Positions 22,600 through 35,328 of a stretch of 64,000 bases of DNA are shown here, in pieces. Under the pieces are notes generated by a model. It saw only the letters and a list, made by a program, of their open reading frames with translations. It had not been told where the DNA came from and searched no databases. The position numbers and the translations under genes are program-made. The DNA comes from Erodium maritimum (Eukaryota > Streptophyta > Magnoliopsida > Geraniales > Geraniaceae), in the NCBI GenBank assembly GCA_963921825.1, contig OY997594.1, forward strand, positions 40,232,557-40,296,556, given 5' to 3'. Numbering within the stretch: position 1 is the first letter of the stretch; every line of letters starts with the position of its first letter.

Positions 22600-24441
22600 A
22601 CTTAAGAGATTGGATTAGAACGTGTTCCCTACGTTCGTCCCGGAGGGACTAAACGGTTTGCCGCCAGTTCACGCGGAACAGGCGAATAACCTCGAGAGTT
22701 GTTCAGACGACCTTCCCAACGTAGAAGAACACGGAAAACGAGAACCGGGTACCAAGGTGTACCTTTGCCAACAAGAGAAGAACGAACGCCAATCGTCCCA
22801 CGAGGACTAAGCATAAACATAAGGTTACACCATAGAAGTGAGAGCAACTCACGTTGAAATCCGGCAACCGATAGCCGAGGGCGACTACCACAAGCTTCCA
22901 AGCCAGTAACAAGATGGTGCCGAACGAAGCGTTGTGTGGTAGGTCGAGTTTTGGTGCCATGCGTAGGCACAAGGAAAGATAAAAGTTAACTGATTGTTGA
23001 TTTTGAATTATTCAAGGAACGATTGAAGGAACCGCGCTAGTTTCCGAACTGTTCAAATTATCGAGATCTCAGTGCATGTTGATTACTCCTTATGGGGTGA
23101 CTTGGGTGAACTTGACTATAAGTTATTTTGATCGATAGCTCGTGAACGAGTGTCAATAGTATAAGGATTACCATCGATCGGGATAAACTTTATCTATAAA
23201 TCTTGGATTGTGATTCGCTATCGAGTGTGTTTATTGTACGTTTATTTTGGTGTCTTGAAGGACGCCTACTTTTGGCTAGAGTGCCAGTACGAGGTTCCAC
23301 CGTTCTTGTTGTTGTGCGTCGTTCATCCGACAAGAGGTTGGTAAAGTTTGTGGTTGTACGGAACCATGCACCGGTTTGAGAAGCGCGGTCTCGCAGATAC
23401 AATTACTTAGACGAAGCGACTTGTAAGATGGTTTTGTCAGAAGTGTGAACTGGTATCGACGGTAAGAGAAGTTTAGCAAGTTGGTTAACTTTCGTGATCG
23501 ACCGTAGTTGATATTTGTTAGTTTCTCCTTATTCTAGGATCGTGATACTTGATGAATGGTTGAATCATTATCAGGTTGAGAATCTTGAAAGGATTTACCA
23601 GGTGTGACCTGTCGATAGGATTGGGCAAGTGTGCCGCACTTTGGATAACGTGAGCTTCTAATCGTAGTTTGTTCTGAGGCGTGCCACCTTCCGACTAGAG
23701 GTCGGTGCATTGCATTATTCCCTCGATTGAGGTACGCCTACCTTTCCGCGAGATGTGATGAAACGAACGATTGTTCCAGATCCTACAGTGTTAGTGAGAT
23801 CTTTCGTTTTGTTGAATGGAGTGCGTATTATTTCCTTGTAATTTGTTTGTGGTTGGCTTTGACGTGTAGAGAGTTCCAGCAGGATACCTATGACGACGGA
23901 AATTCCGGTGTAGGATATCGAGATCCTCACCTTAGTTTTCTTAAGTGTTTAGATGTCTCTCGACTTGTGTTGTCACTCGGTTATCTTGAGTTGATGAAAC
24001 GTTGCACGTGTTTTCGTGAAGTTGGGTGAGAAGGTTTGTACCGTCAAGTATGGCGTTTGAGAAAATAGCGTGATCTAGTGAAGCTCGATTAAGTGAATAT
24101 TGCGTAAATTCAGAAACGGTTAAAGAACGTGCAGAGCAGACAAAATATATATGCAGTTAGAAGGCGCAGACCTCTGGACTTTATAGTCGATGAGCGCAGA
24201 TTTCTGACAGTGAGCCTAAGAAGGACTTTTAGCGGTTCGACCGCGTCGGAGGCAAGTTGGCCCCGCAACTTATCAAACATTTTGAGATATTCAGGTAGGA
24301 CTAGAGCCGTTGCCTAGCAGCTTCCACGTATTCCCAAACTGCGGGAGTACACCGCGGATCCCTCGCTTAAGAGTTTTGAGCGGACGTTCCCTGAGGAAGG
24401 GTCAAGAAGAGCGCGTTAGTTTTAAATTTCGGGGACGAAAC
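22600..24441 (+). pseudogene. Decayed pol remnants of the Tekay-like element
   Basis: Short frame pieces fit a gypsy pol. VFPTFVPEGLNGLPP at about 22622 resembles the segment just before reverse transcriptase. The frame 24129-24317 contains RRRRPLDFIVDERRFL, which matches the C-terminal region of chromovirus integrase in position and pattern. FKFRGRNSFKG lies just before the purine tract. Between them there are many stops and frame changes, and RT, RNase H and the integrase core cannot be traced as continuous frames. The product is certainly not functional. Confidence 0.6.
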
Positions 24442-24459
24442 TCCTTTAAGGGGGTAGAC
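24442..24459 (+). promoter_or_regulatory. Polypurine tract
   Basis: TCCTTTAAGGGGGTAGAC lies directly before the TGTAAAACTCC start of the 3' LTR. This arrangement is typical of Tekay/Del elements. Confidence 0.8.
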
Positions 24460-27400
24460 TGTAAAACTCCACATAATTCTAAAAGGGATTAATTGAAAAT
24501 CGAAACGTCAAGGTGGGTTTTTGCAACGATTGAAATTGGAGAAGGAAAAAAAGAAGAAAAAAAAGAGAAAGCTTAGGTCTGAACCAGGCCCGACCCAGCC
24601 ACCTTGCTTGGGCCGTGCGGCCCAGTTCTGCCAAGCCACTAGCCACGCCGGTTTAAGGGGCCCGGGCCCGTTTAGGAGGCTTCGGGTATAAAGAGCAAAA
24701 TTAGGGTTGAAACCCTAATTCCCTCATTCAACCGACCTCTCACCTCCCTTTTGTCCTCTCTCTCTCTCGTCTCAGAACACGCCCGACCCCCCTCAACTCT
24801 TTCTTCTCCGGTCAAACCTCGCCGACCACCACCGAGCCCGTCGCCCCTCTCTTGTCCGTCCGGTCCATCCCACACCTCCCCCCGTTTCTTCCCCGTGGAA
24901 CCGCCGCCGCCCTCTCTCCCTCAAGCGGTCGTCTCCGTTCAACCAGAGCCGTCGTCGGCAGTTCCTCGTCCCGAGCCCCCGTCTCTCTCTCTCTCTCCGT
25001 GTTGGTTTCGGGCTCGCCGGAAAGGAAAGAACCACGCTTAGCCGAGCCCTCAACCCGCCGTCGTCGATCTAGCCTCCGAGCCCCTCCCTCTCCCTCAGTC
25101 GCCCGACTCCACGCCGAGCTCTGTCGTGCTCGTCCGGAGACGAGACGTGCTAGCCGGGCTGGTACAGATCTGAGGCGTACTCCGCCGCAACCACCTCCGC
25201 CGCCCTTTATGCTTCCTACGGTGAGCGTTACACGGTGAAGCCCCGACCGGGTTGGTCACCGCCGGTGGTCGGATTCTGACCAAAAATACTCCATCTTCCC
25301 TTTCGTTATTTTTTTGAGTTTCCGTTGATTCTGTTCTGGTTGAAACGAGAACTCGTGGATCTGTTCGTTGAGAGTTGTTTTTTAATCTGGAAACTGAAGC
25401 AATTTCATTTGGATCTGGGCGAACCTTGAACGGTTCTTGTTGAAAACAGGAAATTAAAGGGAAAATGTTTTGTTAAAAAGCAGAAGGAGGATTTAAAATA
25501 AAAGAATTTAAAATCAGAGTTGATTTAAGACGGTTTTTGGGACTATGAACGAAACCTGGACGTTTAAACCCGAACTTTAAATCGGAGTAGGACGGGACAA
25601 AGGGGCAATGTTGGATCGAGCCTCGAGAACCGTGCCTCGAGATTCGTGCCTCGGAACCCGTACATCAGGAAACGTGCACCGGGTTCTATGCCCGAATACT
25701 CAAACCCGATTCGTCGTTTAATCCTTCTTTTAAACCGTTCGTGTTAAAAAGACAACTTGTTGTTTATTTTGGACTTTACCGGTTCTGAGTGCAAGTTTTA
25801 ACTGTTCAAAACCAGATTGGACTTCGCCGGAGAGCTCGGACTCCGCCGAGAAGACGAAGACTACTCCGGAACCCGTGTGAAGAACAGAGGAGAGACTAAC
25901 CGGCTTAACATCAGAGTTTTAGAGGAAGACCACAAGGTAGGGGAAATCCTAACCACTCGAGTAATTCCATTATTAGTATGCCTAGTAGGTTAATAAAATC
26001 GGAAAGGTCCTAGAATTGCATATAGGATGCGAGTAACTAGAATAACCGTCTTTCAATTATTAATAACCGGAAGTGTCTAGAATACATGCTTAGGATGAGA
26101 ATAACTAGTGTAATTCGCTTTCAATACTTGGGAATTGATTTACTGGTAGAGAGGTCGTGATGAGCCTTCGGATTAGTTTTGTGTTAGGATAACATGCTTG
26201 TTTGCCTAGTTCAGGATAAACTAAGAGTCTAATGAAACAAGTTAGTTTGGATGATTGAATGTGGATTAATTGACTGATTGAATGTGGATTAATTGACTGA
26301 TTGAACGGATGATCGAGTATGACTGGTTGTGCCAAACGGTGCAATCAGGTGATCGATGTACCGATGGTTCGTGACAGGTAAGTATGACGGTAAGGGTAAT
26401 TGTGGGTGTGAATCTCGTGTGGTGTGTATTGATGAACGTGTGTACTTCTAATATTGAGGATTAAGTGAATGTCTTTGTGTGTTGTGGCGAAAGTGTGATT
26501 CGATAAGTGTTGATTGGTGATGACTTATGGTGTGTTTCCCTTATTTATGTTCTTGATATGTTTGATTGTTCGGTTCGGTTCGGTACTACACCGGGGGGGG
26601 GGGGGGGGGGGGGGGGTAATCCGGTGGTGTTGTGGTGGTTGGAGTTGACAGATTCTTCGTGATAATGGTGGAGTTTGACAGATTCTTCGTGATAATGGTT
26701 GAGTTGTGGTGGTTGGAGTTGACAGATTCTTCGTGATAATGGTTGAGTATTGGAGCCTAAGGGCATTGGTTATTGGAGATGGACTTTACGGGACAGTTGG
26801 ATGGATTACTCTGTGACAAATGGTTACTGTGGTTTCACCCAAGTGTATGCGTCCTACGGGAGCACTACCTTGGTTCCCTATGACTTATGGTCCCTTGGAG
26901 GCATTTCCGAGAATTCCGACTATGAGCGTCCCTATGGGATGGTTTCCGGTGCCCCGATGTATGTGCCTCCTCTGGACCGAGGGAAAATCTGATATGAATA
27001 TGATATGGGTACTCTGGTGGATCGGAATATGGGAACCGATGTGATCCCAGAATCTATCCATGGATCGGAGGCTTGAGAAAGCGAGTGGTTGGCGTGATAT
27101 TAATTGCTCCCATTTTAATAAGTTACGATTCATTATAGTATTTCCATGGAATCTTTTGAGTTACTGTTATCTTTGGGAAAAGCGATACTATTTTATTACA
27201 CTGATTCCATAACATTTCGTTGATTAATAGTATTTACTTGTTCCCAGTTGTGATGGTTTTCTATTTTATTATAATATTCTCTATTTATTCTCTGGGAAGT
27301 TAACGTTACCATTGTGAATGCACCGTTGTTGTCGTTGCTTTTTATTTGTTTATTATATCTTTTGGTAAGGGTTTTAAACACTTTTGTGACATCGAACTAA

Positions 27401-27769
27401 AGCAGTTTTATTATTAAACTTGGAGGCTAAAGTTGTTTACGGTTTTCCCTACTGAGCGTAAGCTCACCCCTATTTGTTTATTTATTGTGTGTACAGGTGT
27501 ACTTGAGATCTGGGGAATTCGAGGCTCGGGAACTTTCGGTTGTCTTGAGGGTTGTATTAGAGATGGGTTGGTCCACATTGTTGAACTTTATTTACCTTAT
27601 GTTAATTGTCAAGTTTTGACATTATATTTGAAATTTTGGATTAAATTATTGAGAAATATTTTGGACTCGCTTTCAACTTTAAAAGATTTTATTACAGTTT
27701 TACTACTTTTATCTCAATCGTTTCAGGTCACGTCTCGAGTCCGGCCAAAACCGGATTTGGGGCATGACA
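24460..27769 (+). repeat. 3' LTR of the Tekay-like element
   Basis: A complete LTR of 3,310 bp from TGTAAAACTCC to GGCATGACA. Its right two thirds match 1-2309. A 24-base poly-G tract lies at 26593-26616, and the palindrome TGAGCGTAAGCTCA at 27453-27466. CT-rich, GC-rich sequence at 24740-25240 gives several ORFs on both strands that I regard as chance. Confidence 0.93.
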
Positions 27770-29878
27770 ACACACCTCACGGGGACCACAGCCCTCGGCA
27801 CTTTACCGATCGCGCATCGGAAGGTACGATGCACCTCACGGGCATACTCAAGCCTCAGCACTTTACCAATCGCGCGCCGGAAGGTACGACACACCTCACG
27901 GGGAACACAGCCATCGGCACTTTACCGGTCGCGCATTGGAAGGTACGACACACCTCTCGGGCATAGCTCAATCAAGTATCACCAGAACAATCACAATCAC
28001 AATCACATATCACACAATACTCCGCAAATAGCAAAATATAACATAACGACTAATTAACACTCAGCAAGTCAGTCAACAACAATACGGGTTCAACACCCCA
28101 CAGGCACACATGGCCACACACAAACACAATCAATTCATTAACCCTACGACACCACCAAGTTCCACATGCATTTCTATTGTTCGACAGGTTCACTCAACAT
28201 ACGACACCACCAAGTGTCACTTGCAATTCTATTATTCGACATGTTCACTCAACCTACGACACCACCAAGTGTCACATGCAATTCTATTATTCGACAGGTT
28301 CGCTCAACCTACGACACCACCAAGTGTCACATGCAGTTCTATTATTCGACAGGTTTACTTAACCTACGACACCACCAAGTGTCACATGCAGTTCTATTAT
28401 TCGACAGGTTCACTCAACCTACGACACCACCAAGTGTCACATGCATTTCTACTGATAACTTTCCCTAGTCAAGGCCGATATCCGGCTACTTTTCCCTACC
28501 TCATAAAGTGTTCCAAGTCCAATGCTCACGCTCCGGCAGTGCTCACGATCACCCGCTTAGCCTCCTCTTTCCACGGTCGGTGGCACGATCTAACATGATA
28601 AAAAATAATACACTTTTTAAATATGCAGGCAAAACACGAATTTAAAGTAATTAACGTCCAAATGCAACCCCGACAATGCCGATCACTCCCAAACTTCCCA
28701 ATTGCTCGACATTGTCAACAATGGACCCGGAAAGGCCCGATTCGCCCAGCTCGGCGAATCTGCCCGGGATCGGTAAACGCCCTTCCAGGGCTCCGAAAAT
28801 TCCTATTTTTGTTTCTACGATCTTAAAATAATTCACGTGTTCCAACGCAATCGACGGAACTAAATTCTGACGTCCGACCGATTTAACTCGCGTTTAAAGT
28901 TTCTAAACCCGATAATTCCAATTTTCCCAATTTAATTCCATAATTATATACGGGTTTAAGTTATCGACTCGGGGATCGTCCAAGACCACCCGAACACGAA
29001 AAACCCGACACCCTAACACGTGGGCCCCACCCTGCCACACCGGAGAACGTTGATTTTTGCCCCAAAATGTTCCTAAAGACCTCTAAACCTCAACCGTTCA
29101 TCATTTAATCAATTCTAAACGAACACTTAGAAATCAAACACGTCGAAACGAGGAAAATTCGGGTTCTTACCGTAGGCAACGACAAGGGGAGCTTGATTAT
29201 ACAAGAAGAAACACGATCCAACGGTCGGATCGTCCACAATATCCAAAAACCCAAGCTTTTCTCTTCTTTCTCTCCTTCCCCTTCTCTCTCTTCTTTCTCT
29301 CTCTAATTCTCTCTTCTTCTTTTTTCTGAATTGTCGTGTATCTCCTCTCAAACATTCCTTTTATTTTGTTTTAAATTCAAAACCCCTTAAAATGACCAAA
29401 AAGACCCCAACTTTATCCCTTTAATTAAGGGTACTTTTGTCCTTTCCACCCTCTTCCACCACCTTTATGTGAAGTGTCAAGTGGGTCCCACAAGATATTT
29501 TTCAGTCCGATTCGCGAAATTCGGCCGTCTCGGGCCCCTTGCGGGCCCATTTTCCAAAAATTTACGAAACTTCGCATTCTACAGGAAAACGGCCCAACTA
29601 AGACCGTTGTGACGATGGATAAGCTTTTTGGATCCAAATCGGGCCTCGAACGGACCAAAACGTCGCTCGGTTGACTTTTTCGGCAAAGAGTTAACTCCGA
29701 ATTGGTCAAAAAGTTGCCCTGAGTCACCCAGAACTCACTTTGGTCGATATCGGGGTCAACTTAAGTCCGATATGACCCTCGGGGTCAAATTTAGGTTCAT
29801 TTAGGTGTCTGTCCCAAAATTTTAAATTTTTCCGTTTTTCCGTCGATTGACTGGCGTTGACCAGGAGCGGTCCTTACA
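27770..29878 (-). mobile_element. LTR E (3-kb gypsy-type family), truncated by the Tekay-like element
   Basis: The right end, read on the minus strand, starts TGTAAGGACCGCTCC and matches LTRs A-D and F. The left part is missing because the Tekay-like element inserted into it; the remainder should lie left of the window. TGCGT at 29879-29883 is the right copy of its TSD. Beyond it the CACTA reading frame begins at once, so E inserted into the CACTA transposase gene. Confidence 0.88.
28142..28455. repeat. 55-bp minisatellite inside LTR E
   Basis: ACGACACCACCAAGT recurs at 28146, 28201, 28256, 28311, 28366 and 28421, an exact 55-bp period over six copies. The overlapping ORFs here are produced by the repeat. 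A second array of about 60-bp units (GCACTTTACC) lies at 27776-27965. Confidence 0.92.
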
Positions 29879-29883
29879 TGCGT

Positions 29884-30272
29884 AAGTATTGAAATACCTT
29901 TTGTGCGGACATGGCGAGACAATATGGGTCATGCTTAGACGAATTTGTGTTTATCGGTATAGAAATCATTCCATGATTGAATTTCACCTTCTTGGAGTCG
30001 AACCATAGACATTTGAACAACACCACCTCCAACATATCTTCGTATATGAGTTTAATGACTTAATCCAGAACACCATAATAGGTCCCATCAGATTCGGTCT
30101 CAAGCATGACACCACTGTTTTGTGTGGTTCTTCCTTTGTCTTGAGCCTCACAAAGGAATTTCACACCGTCAACGTCGCATTGTTTGTACACGTAGTGAAA
30201 TTGGACACCATTGAAAAGCATTTGTGATCCTTTATAGTGGCCTTCCTCCCAATAAGGCGTCATCTGCATGAA

Positions 30273-30337
<65 letters not shown>

Positions 30338-30384
30338 TATGAACAAATATATATATTAATTATGAACGAATATATATAGATTAA

Positions 30385-30448
<64 letters not shown>

Positions 30449-31982
30449 GAATAACTTACAGTGATCTTAAAGTTGAAGTAGAATATGTCCATTCGATGTT
30501 GTAAAGACATTTTGTCGCCAAAAGTATTGTTGTACATTGTGGTAAAAGATTTGTACTGGCAACTTCATCACAATTTTCATTACCGTTCAATGTGCCAGTG
30601 CAATTTCAGTATTGCTCAAAACTGTCTTCCATATAGGTCGTAAAGGCGTCACTGTTTCACTACAAACTGAAACGTTCGATCCGGTTGGCGTGGGGTCGAC
30701 GATATTGCTTGTGCTCGAGACTCTGTTATCAAGATACAAATTCATATGCGTCGAACATTGATGAAGAATATAAGCCTCCGCGATGCAACCCTCGGGGTAA
30801 CGGAAGTTGCGTACCCAAGATTTATAGAACCCAAGTTCTCTGAAACACAATATTATAAATATTATATATGAATTCAATCAATACACACGTCTAATATAGA
30901 ATTATATATATACATATACCGGTACGTACATACCTTTCTATGGGAAACATCCAAGTGTAATGTACAGGGCCCGTTTGAAGAACTTGATCTGGGAGGTGTT
31001 TGCATAAATGCATCATGATAGTATGGAACGGGGGAGGAAATATCATCTCCAGCCTGCACATTATGTCAGCAATCTCTGTCTTCAATTGCATAATCTGTTT
31101 CTTTGACAACTCGCGTGAACAAAGGGTTTTGAAAAAATCGGCAAGGTCACATATCACGGTAGCCACTTTTGGTGAAACATACGGACGAATCATGATAGGA
31201 AGTATACACTGCAGCAAAACGTGGCAGTCGTGTGTCTTAAGTCCGTAAAACTTCTTTTCCTTTATGTTGATCTTATTTTTTAGCGCTCCTGCATAACCCG
31301 ATGGAAAACGAATTGATACAAACCCTTGCAGCACTTCCTCACGCGCCTCCGGCCTGACTGTGTATCCTGCATGCGGTAGGGCAGTCTTTCCGCGCACCAT
31401 AGAAGGCCATAGATCCCTGTGTACACCGTTCTTTTTCCACGATTCTCTGGCTTTCAAATCATCCTTGGTCTTTCCGGTCAAATTTAACAGCGTCCCAAGA
31501 ATATTGTCACACACATTTTTCTCTATGTGCATCACGTCCAATGCATGCCTTGTCCCCAATGTACGCCAATATGGGAGATCCCAGAAAATCGACCTATGTG
31601 TCTAACATGACCTTACTGATTTGTTCTTTTGAAACTTTGGATGGAATGACAGTATGGGGTAGGTTTCACTCATAACGGCCTCGTATAATTCTTCACCTGA
31701 ACGTGCGGCCTTGTTGACATTCATCTCCATCTTTCCATAAAAAAATTTCTTGTCCATGCGACGTTTATCATCGAGTGGTAAATCCTTGCGCACCCCGTAA
31801 TAATTCGTCCTGTTGTGGCTGTGACGAGAATCCAGGTCATACAAGCATATCGGGCATGCCAAGTAACCCTTAGTTTGAATTCCACCTAACATCCCTAGCC
31901 CTGGGAAATCGCTAATGGTCCACAATACTGCTGCTCGCAACTTGACGCAATCATCAGCGGACATGTCATGGGTCACAACCCC
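29884..31982 (-). pseudogene. CACTA TNP2-like transposase, C-terminal part
   Basis: It continues the gene of 36610-35033 after LTR B. On the minus strand it reads HDMSADDCVKLRAAVLWTISDFPGLGMLGG (given here across 31970-31880), a zinc-like CPIC, then HALDVMHIEKNVCDNILG at 31544. A DUF4218-type region (31300-30930) and a DUF4216-type region (30269-29884: FHYVYKQCDVDG, then LFKCLWFD, ending AMSAQKVFQYL) follow. An in-frame TAG at 31602-31604 interrupts it without frameshift. Introns lie near 30890-30850 and around the (AT)n tracts at 30276-30560. The order Transposase_21, DUF4218, DUF4216 is that of plant TNP2 proteins. The C-terminus is lost at LTR E. Confidence 0.88.
30276..30447. repeat. (AT)n microsatellites in a TNP2 intron
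   Basis: Two long (AT)n runs, about 30276-30333 and 30389-30447, separated by TTAATTATGAAC-type sequence. They probably lie in an intron between the DUF4218 and DUF4216 exons. Confidence 0.95.
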
Positions 31983-34900
31983 AGTAATAACCACTCCCGG
32001 TCAACGCCAGTCAAATCTGCGAAAAACGGGAAAATTTAAAAATTTTATACAGACACTTAATTGAACCTAAAATTGACCCTGAGGGTCATACCGGGCTTAA
32101 GTTGACCCCAATATCGACCAAAGTGAGTTCCGGGGGACTCAGGGCAACTTTCTGACCAATTTGGGAAATGTTGACTTTTCGCTGGAAAAGTCAACCGAGC
32201 GACGTTTTGGTCCATTCGAGGTCCGTTTTGGATCCAAAAAGCTTAGCCATCGTCGCATCGGTCTTAGTTGAGCCGTTTCCATGTAGCCCGTGAAGTTTCG
32301 TAATTTCTTGGAAAAAGTGCCCGTTCGGGGCTCGAAACGTCCGAATTTCGCTAATCTGATTGGAAAATACCTAGAAGATATTTTCCCAATAAGGTGTGGG
32401 ACCCACTTGCCACTTGTCAACCAAGTGGAGGTGTTAGGTTTATGGGGCAAAACAAGAAGACTACTAGAGAGGGGGGGGGGGGGGGGTTCGGCCAAGGCAA
32501 TTCAAAAAGAAAAAAAAAAGAGGTTTTAGAAAGAGAAAGAAGAGAGAAGAAAGAAGAGAGAAAAGAGAGGTAGTGTTCTAGGGTTTGGCGTTTTCTCGTT
32601 CATCAAGCCATTGGATCGTCTCAACGATAGGAGAATCGAACTCCCACCGACATTTTCTACGGTGAGCATCTAACGTTTTTCGATTTGCTTAAGTTTGAAA
32701 GTTAGGGTTTGAGTAAAACTAGTAGTTTTTGGTGGTATTGAGGTGTGGGGATCGTTGGAGGCGTCTTGGAGACGTTTTGGAGCAAGGATTGAACGTTTCC
32801 CGGTGACCGAGAGCTCGGGGGGAGCTCCGGCCACCGTGTGTGGTGGCCGGCCGGCCATGGGGTAGCTGGCCGGAGCTAGGGCCGGCCACCACCATGGTGA
32901 GCCGGGCCCAAACCAACCCTAGCCACCCACGGCCAAGGGTGGCCGGTTGGGGCCCACTTGCTCGGGTAGTCGGGTTTCGTGTTCGGGTGGTTTAGGACGT
33001 TCCCCAAGTCATTAATCTACACCCGGATCGAAATTTGGAATTAAATTGTGAAAGTTGTAATTGACGGGTTTAGAAACTTTAAACGCAAATTAAATGACTC
33101 GGAAGTCGGAAATTGATTCCGTCGAGTGCCTAGGAACCCTTGAATTATTCTAAGGCCGTAGAAACGAAAACGGGAATTTTCAGAGCCCCAGAAGGGCGTT
33201 TCCAAAACCCGGGCAGATTCGCCATGTCGGGCGAATCGGGCTTTTCCGGGTCCACTATCGACAATGTCGAGTAATTGGGAAGTTTGGGAGTGATCGACAT
33301 TGTCGGGGTTACTTTTGGGCGTCAAGTTTATTGAATTCCAGGTTATGTCTGCGAACTTAAAAGTATTTAAATTGTGTTCTTATTAGATCGTGCCGCAGAC
33401 AGAGGGAAGGGAAAGCTAGGCGAGTGATCGAGATCACGCCGGAGCTTGTTAGTGCGCTTTTGGAGAAAGCAAACGAGGTAGGGAAAAGTAGCCGGATCTC
33501 GGCCCTGACTAAGGAAAGTTAACAGTAGAAATGCATGTGACACTTGGGTGTCGTGGGTTAAGTAAGTTTATCGAATATTAGAAAGGCAGGTGACATCGGG
33601 TGGTGTCGTATGATACGGGAACGTATCGAACAATAGAAATGCATGTGACACTTAGTAGTGTTGTAGGAGCAGTGAACTTTCGATATTAGAATTACTGGAG
33701 GCATTTGGTTATGCCCGGAGGTTGATTGTTTAATTTGTGTCTTGGGTGGTCATGAGAGCCCGTATTTTACTGCTGTGTCTTGGGTGGCCATGAGAGCCCG
33801 TATTTTACTGCTGTGTCTTGGGTGGCCATGAGAGCCCGTGTCTTTACTGTTGGTGTCTTGGGTGGCCATGAATGCCCGTGGGGTTGTTGAACCCATGTCT
33901 TTACTTTTGGTGTCTTGGGTGGCCATGAGTGCCCGTGGGGTTGTTGAACTCGTGTTCTACCGTTGGTGTTTTGGGTGGCCTTGAGTGCCCGTGGGGTTGT
34001 TGAAACCGTGTTCTATCGTTGGTGTTTTGGGTGGCCTTGAGTGCCCGTGGGGTTGTTTAGCCCGTGTTCTACCGTTGGTGTTTTGGGCGGCCTTGAGTGC
34101 GCGTGGGGTTGTTGAACCCGTGTTCTACCGTTGGTGTTTTTGGTGGCCTTGAGTGCCAGTGGGGTTGTTGAACCCGTATTTTACCGTTGGTGTCTTGGGT
34201 GGCCATGAGTGCCTGTGGAGTGTCAAACCGGTGTTGTTGTTTGTTGAACTTTGTTTGTGATTGTGATTGTGGTTACCTGAGGTTGGGGACCCGCTTCATA
34301 ATAACGAGGGTCTTGTGATCGCACGCGTCTGCATGTTCAGACGGGGTAGGGGGCCCGCCCGTGAGGAAAGGGGTCCTGGCCGCGCGGGCGTGGATTGGGG
34401 TGACAAGTCGACAGCCTGATCCGACTTTGTGTCGGGAAAAGTGTGACAGGTCGACCGCCTGGCCTGATAGGGATCGGTAAAGGGCGTGGGGGTTACTGAG
34501 CAGTTGGAGTACGATCCTTTGTGATCTTGTTTGGTGTGCGATCCTTAGTGATCTTGGGTGTTGCGTGGTTATCTGTCGTGTCTTCGGAGGAAGTCGTCAA
34601 TCCTTGTGTCGGCTTTACGTTACGGGTCCGAGTGTTGAGTCGGTTGAGGAAAGTAACAGTTTGTGTGTGTCAGTCGGGTTGTTGTTGGTGTTACCGGCAT
34701 TGTCTGCTAAGTATGTCGTAGCCAGTCTGTTATCCGTGGTGGTGAGCGAACGCTCACCCCTAGCTGCTTTTCCTACAGGTACTGGTCGCGGGATGGACTA
34801 GGTGAGCTCTCGAAGCTTGAAGAGCTAGGAGCGGAGTCCGGGTTTTCTTTTGAGTCTAGCGACGTACACTTTGCTTTTGTCCGCTTGTTGTGACGTATTT

Positions 34901-35032
34901 TTGAGTTGTAAATAATTATTTTGATTAACTACTTGATGGTTTTAAAGTGATTTATTTAAAAGGATTGAAAATGTTTTATTGTTTTAAACGTTCGCGTTCC
35001 GAGTTCGGTTCTACTGAATTTGGGGCGTGACA
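31983..35032 (+). mobile_element. Solo LTR B (3-kb gypsy-type family)
   Basis: It starts AGTAATAACC (first base mutated from T) and ends GGGGCGTGACA, flanked by ACCCC on both sides (31978-31982 and 35033-35037). It splits the CACTA transposase between DGVV and THDMS codons. It has a 16-base poly-G tract at 32471-32486, and repeats of about 57 bp from 33740 to 34230. Confidence 0.95.
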
Positions 35033-35143
35033 ACCCCATCATCCCACAACATGTGAAGCTTATCAATCAGTGGTCCAATCAGGTTATTCAAACATTTTCC
35101 AGGCGACTTCGAACCTATATATGTATATATATATATATATATG

Positions 35144-35188
<45 letters not shown>

Positions 35189-35297
35189 ACATATATATGT
35201 ATACATATATATGTATACATATATATGTATATATATATATGTATACATATATATGTATACATATATATGTATACATATATATGTATACATATATATG

Positions 35298-35328
<31 letters not shown>

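Larger units (their letters stand above)
1..27769 (+). mobile_element. Tekay-like Ty3/gypsy LTR retrotransposon, split by a MULE
   Basis: Two long direct repeats (1-2309 and 24460-27769, the first cut by the window edge) flank an internal region with a tRNA-Met primer-binding site next to the left repeat and a purine tract next to the right one. The real internal region is 2310-3544 plus 20635-24459, about 5 kb once the MULE insertion (3554-20625) is removed. The sequence before the right LTR, encoding a short KFRGR-type peptide and then a G-rich tract, and LTRs of about 3.3 kb fit the Tekay/Del group of chromoviruses. Coding remnants are heavily decayed. The element sits in an older LTR (27770-29878). 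The right flank begins ACACA, which should be the TSD; the left flank lies outside the window. Confidence 0.85.

Noticed and set aside
24751..25238. GC-rich overlapping ORFs in the Tekay-like 3' LTR as a captured host gene
   Set aside because: CT- and CCG-rich composition opens several frames on both strands. I see no domain, and the matching 5' LTR part lies outside the window, so there is no support.
28110..28598. 162-codon ORF with repeated TTPPSVTC-like peptides
   Set aside because: It is the 55-bp minisatellite of LTR E. Several frames are open because the period and codon phase leave no stops.
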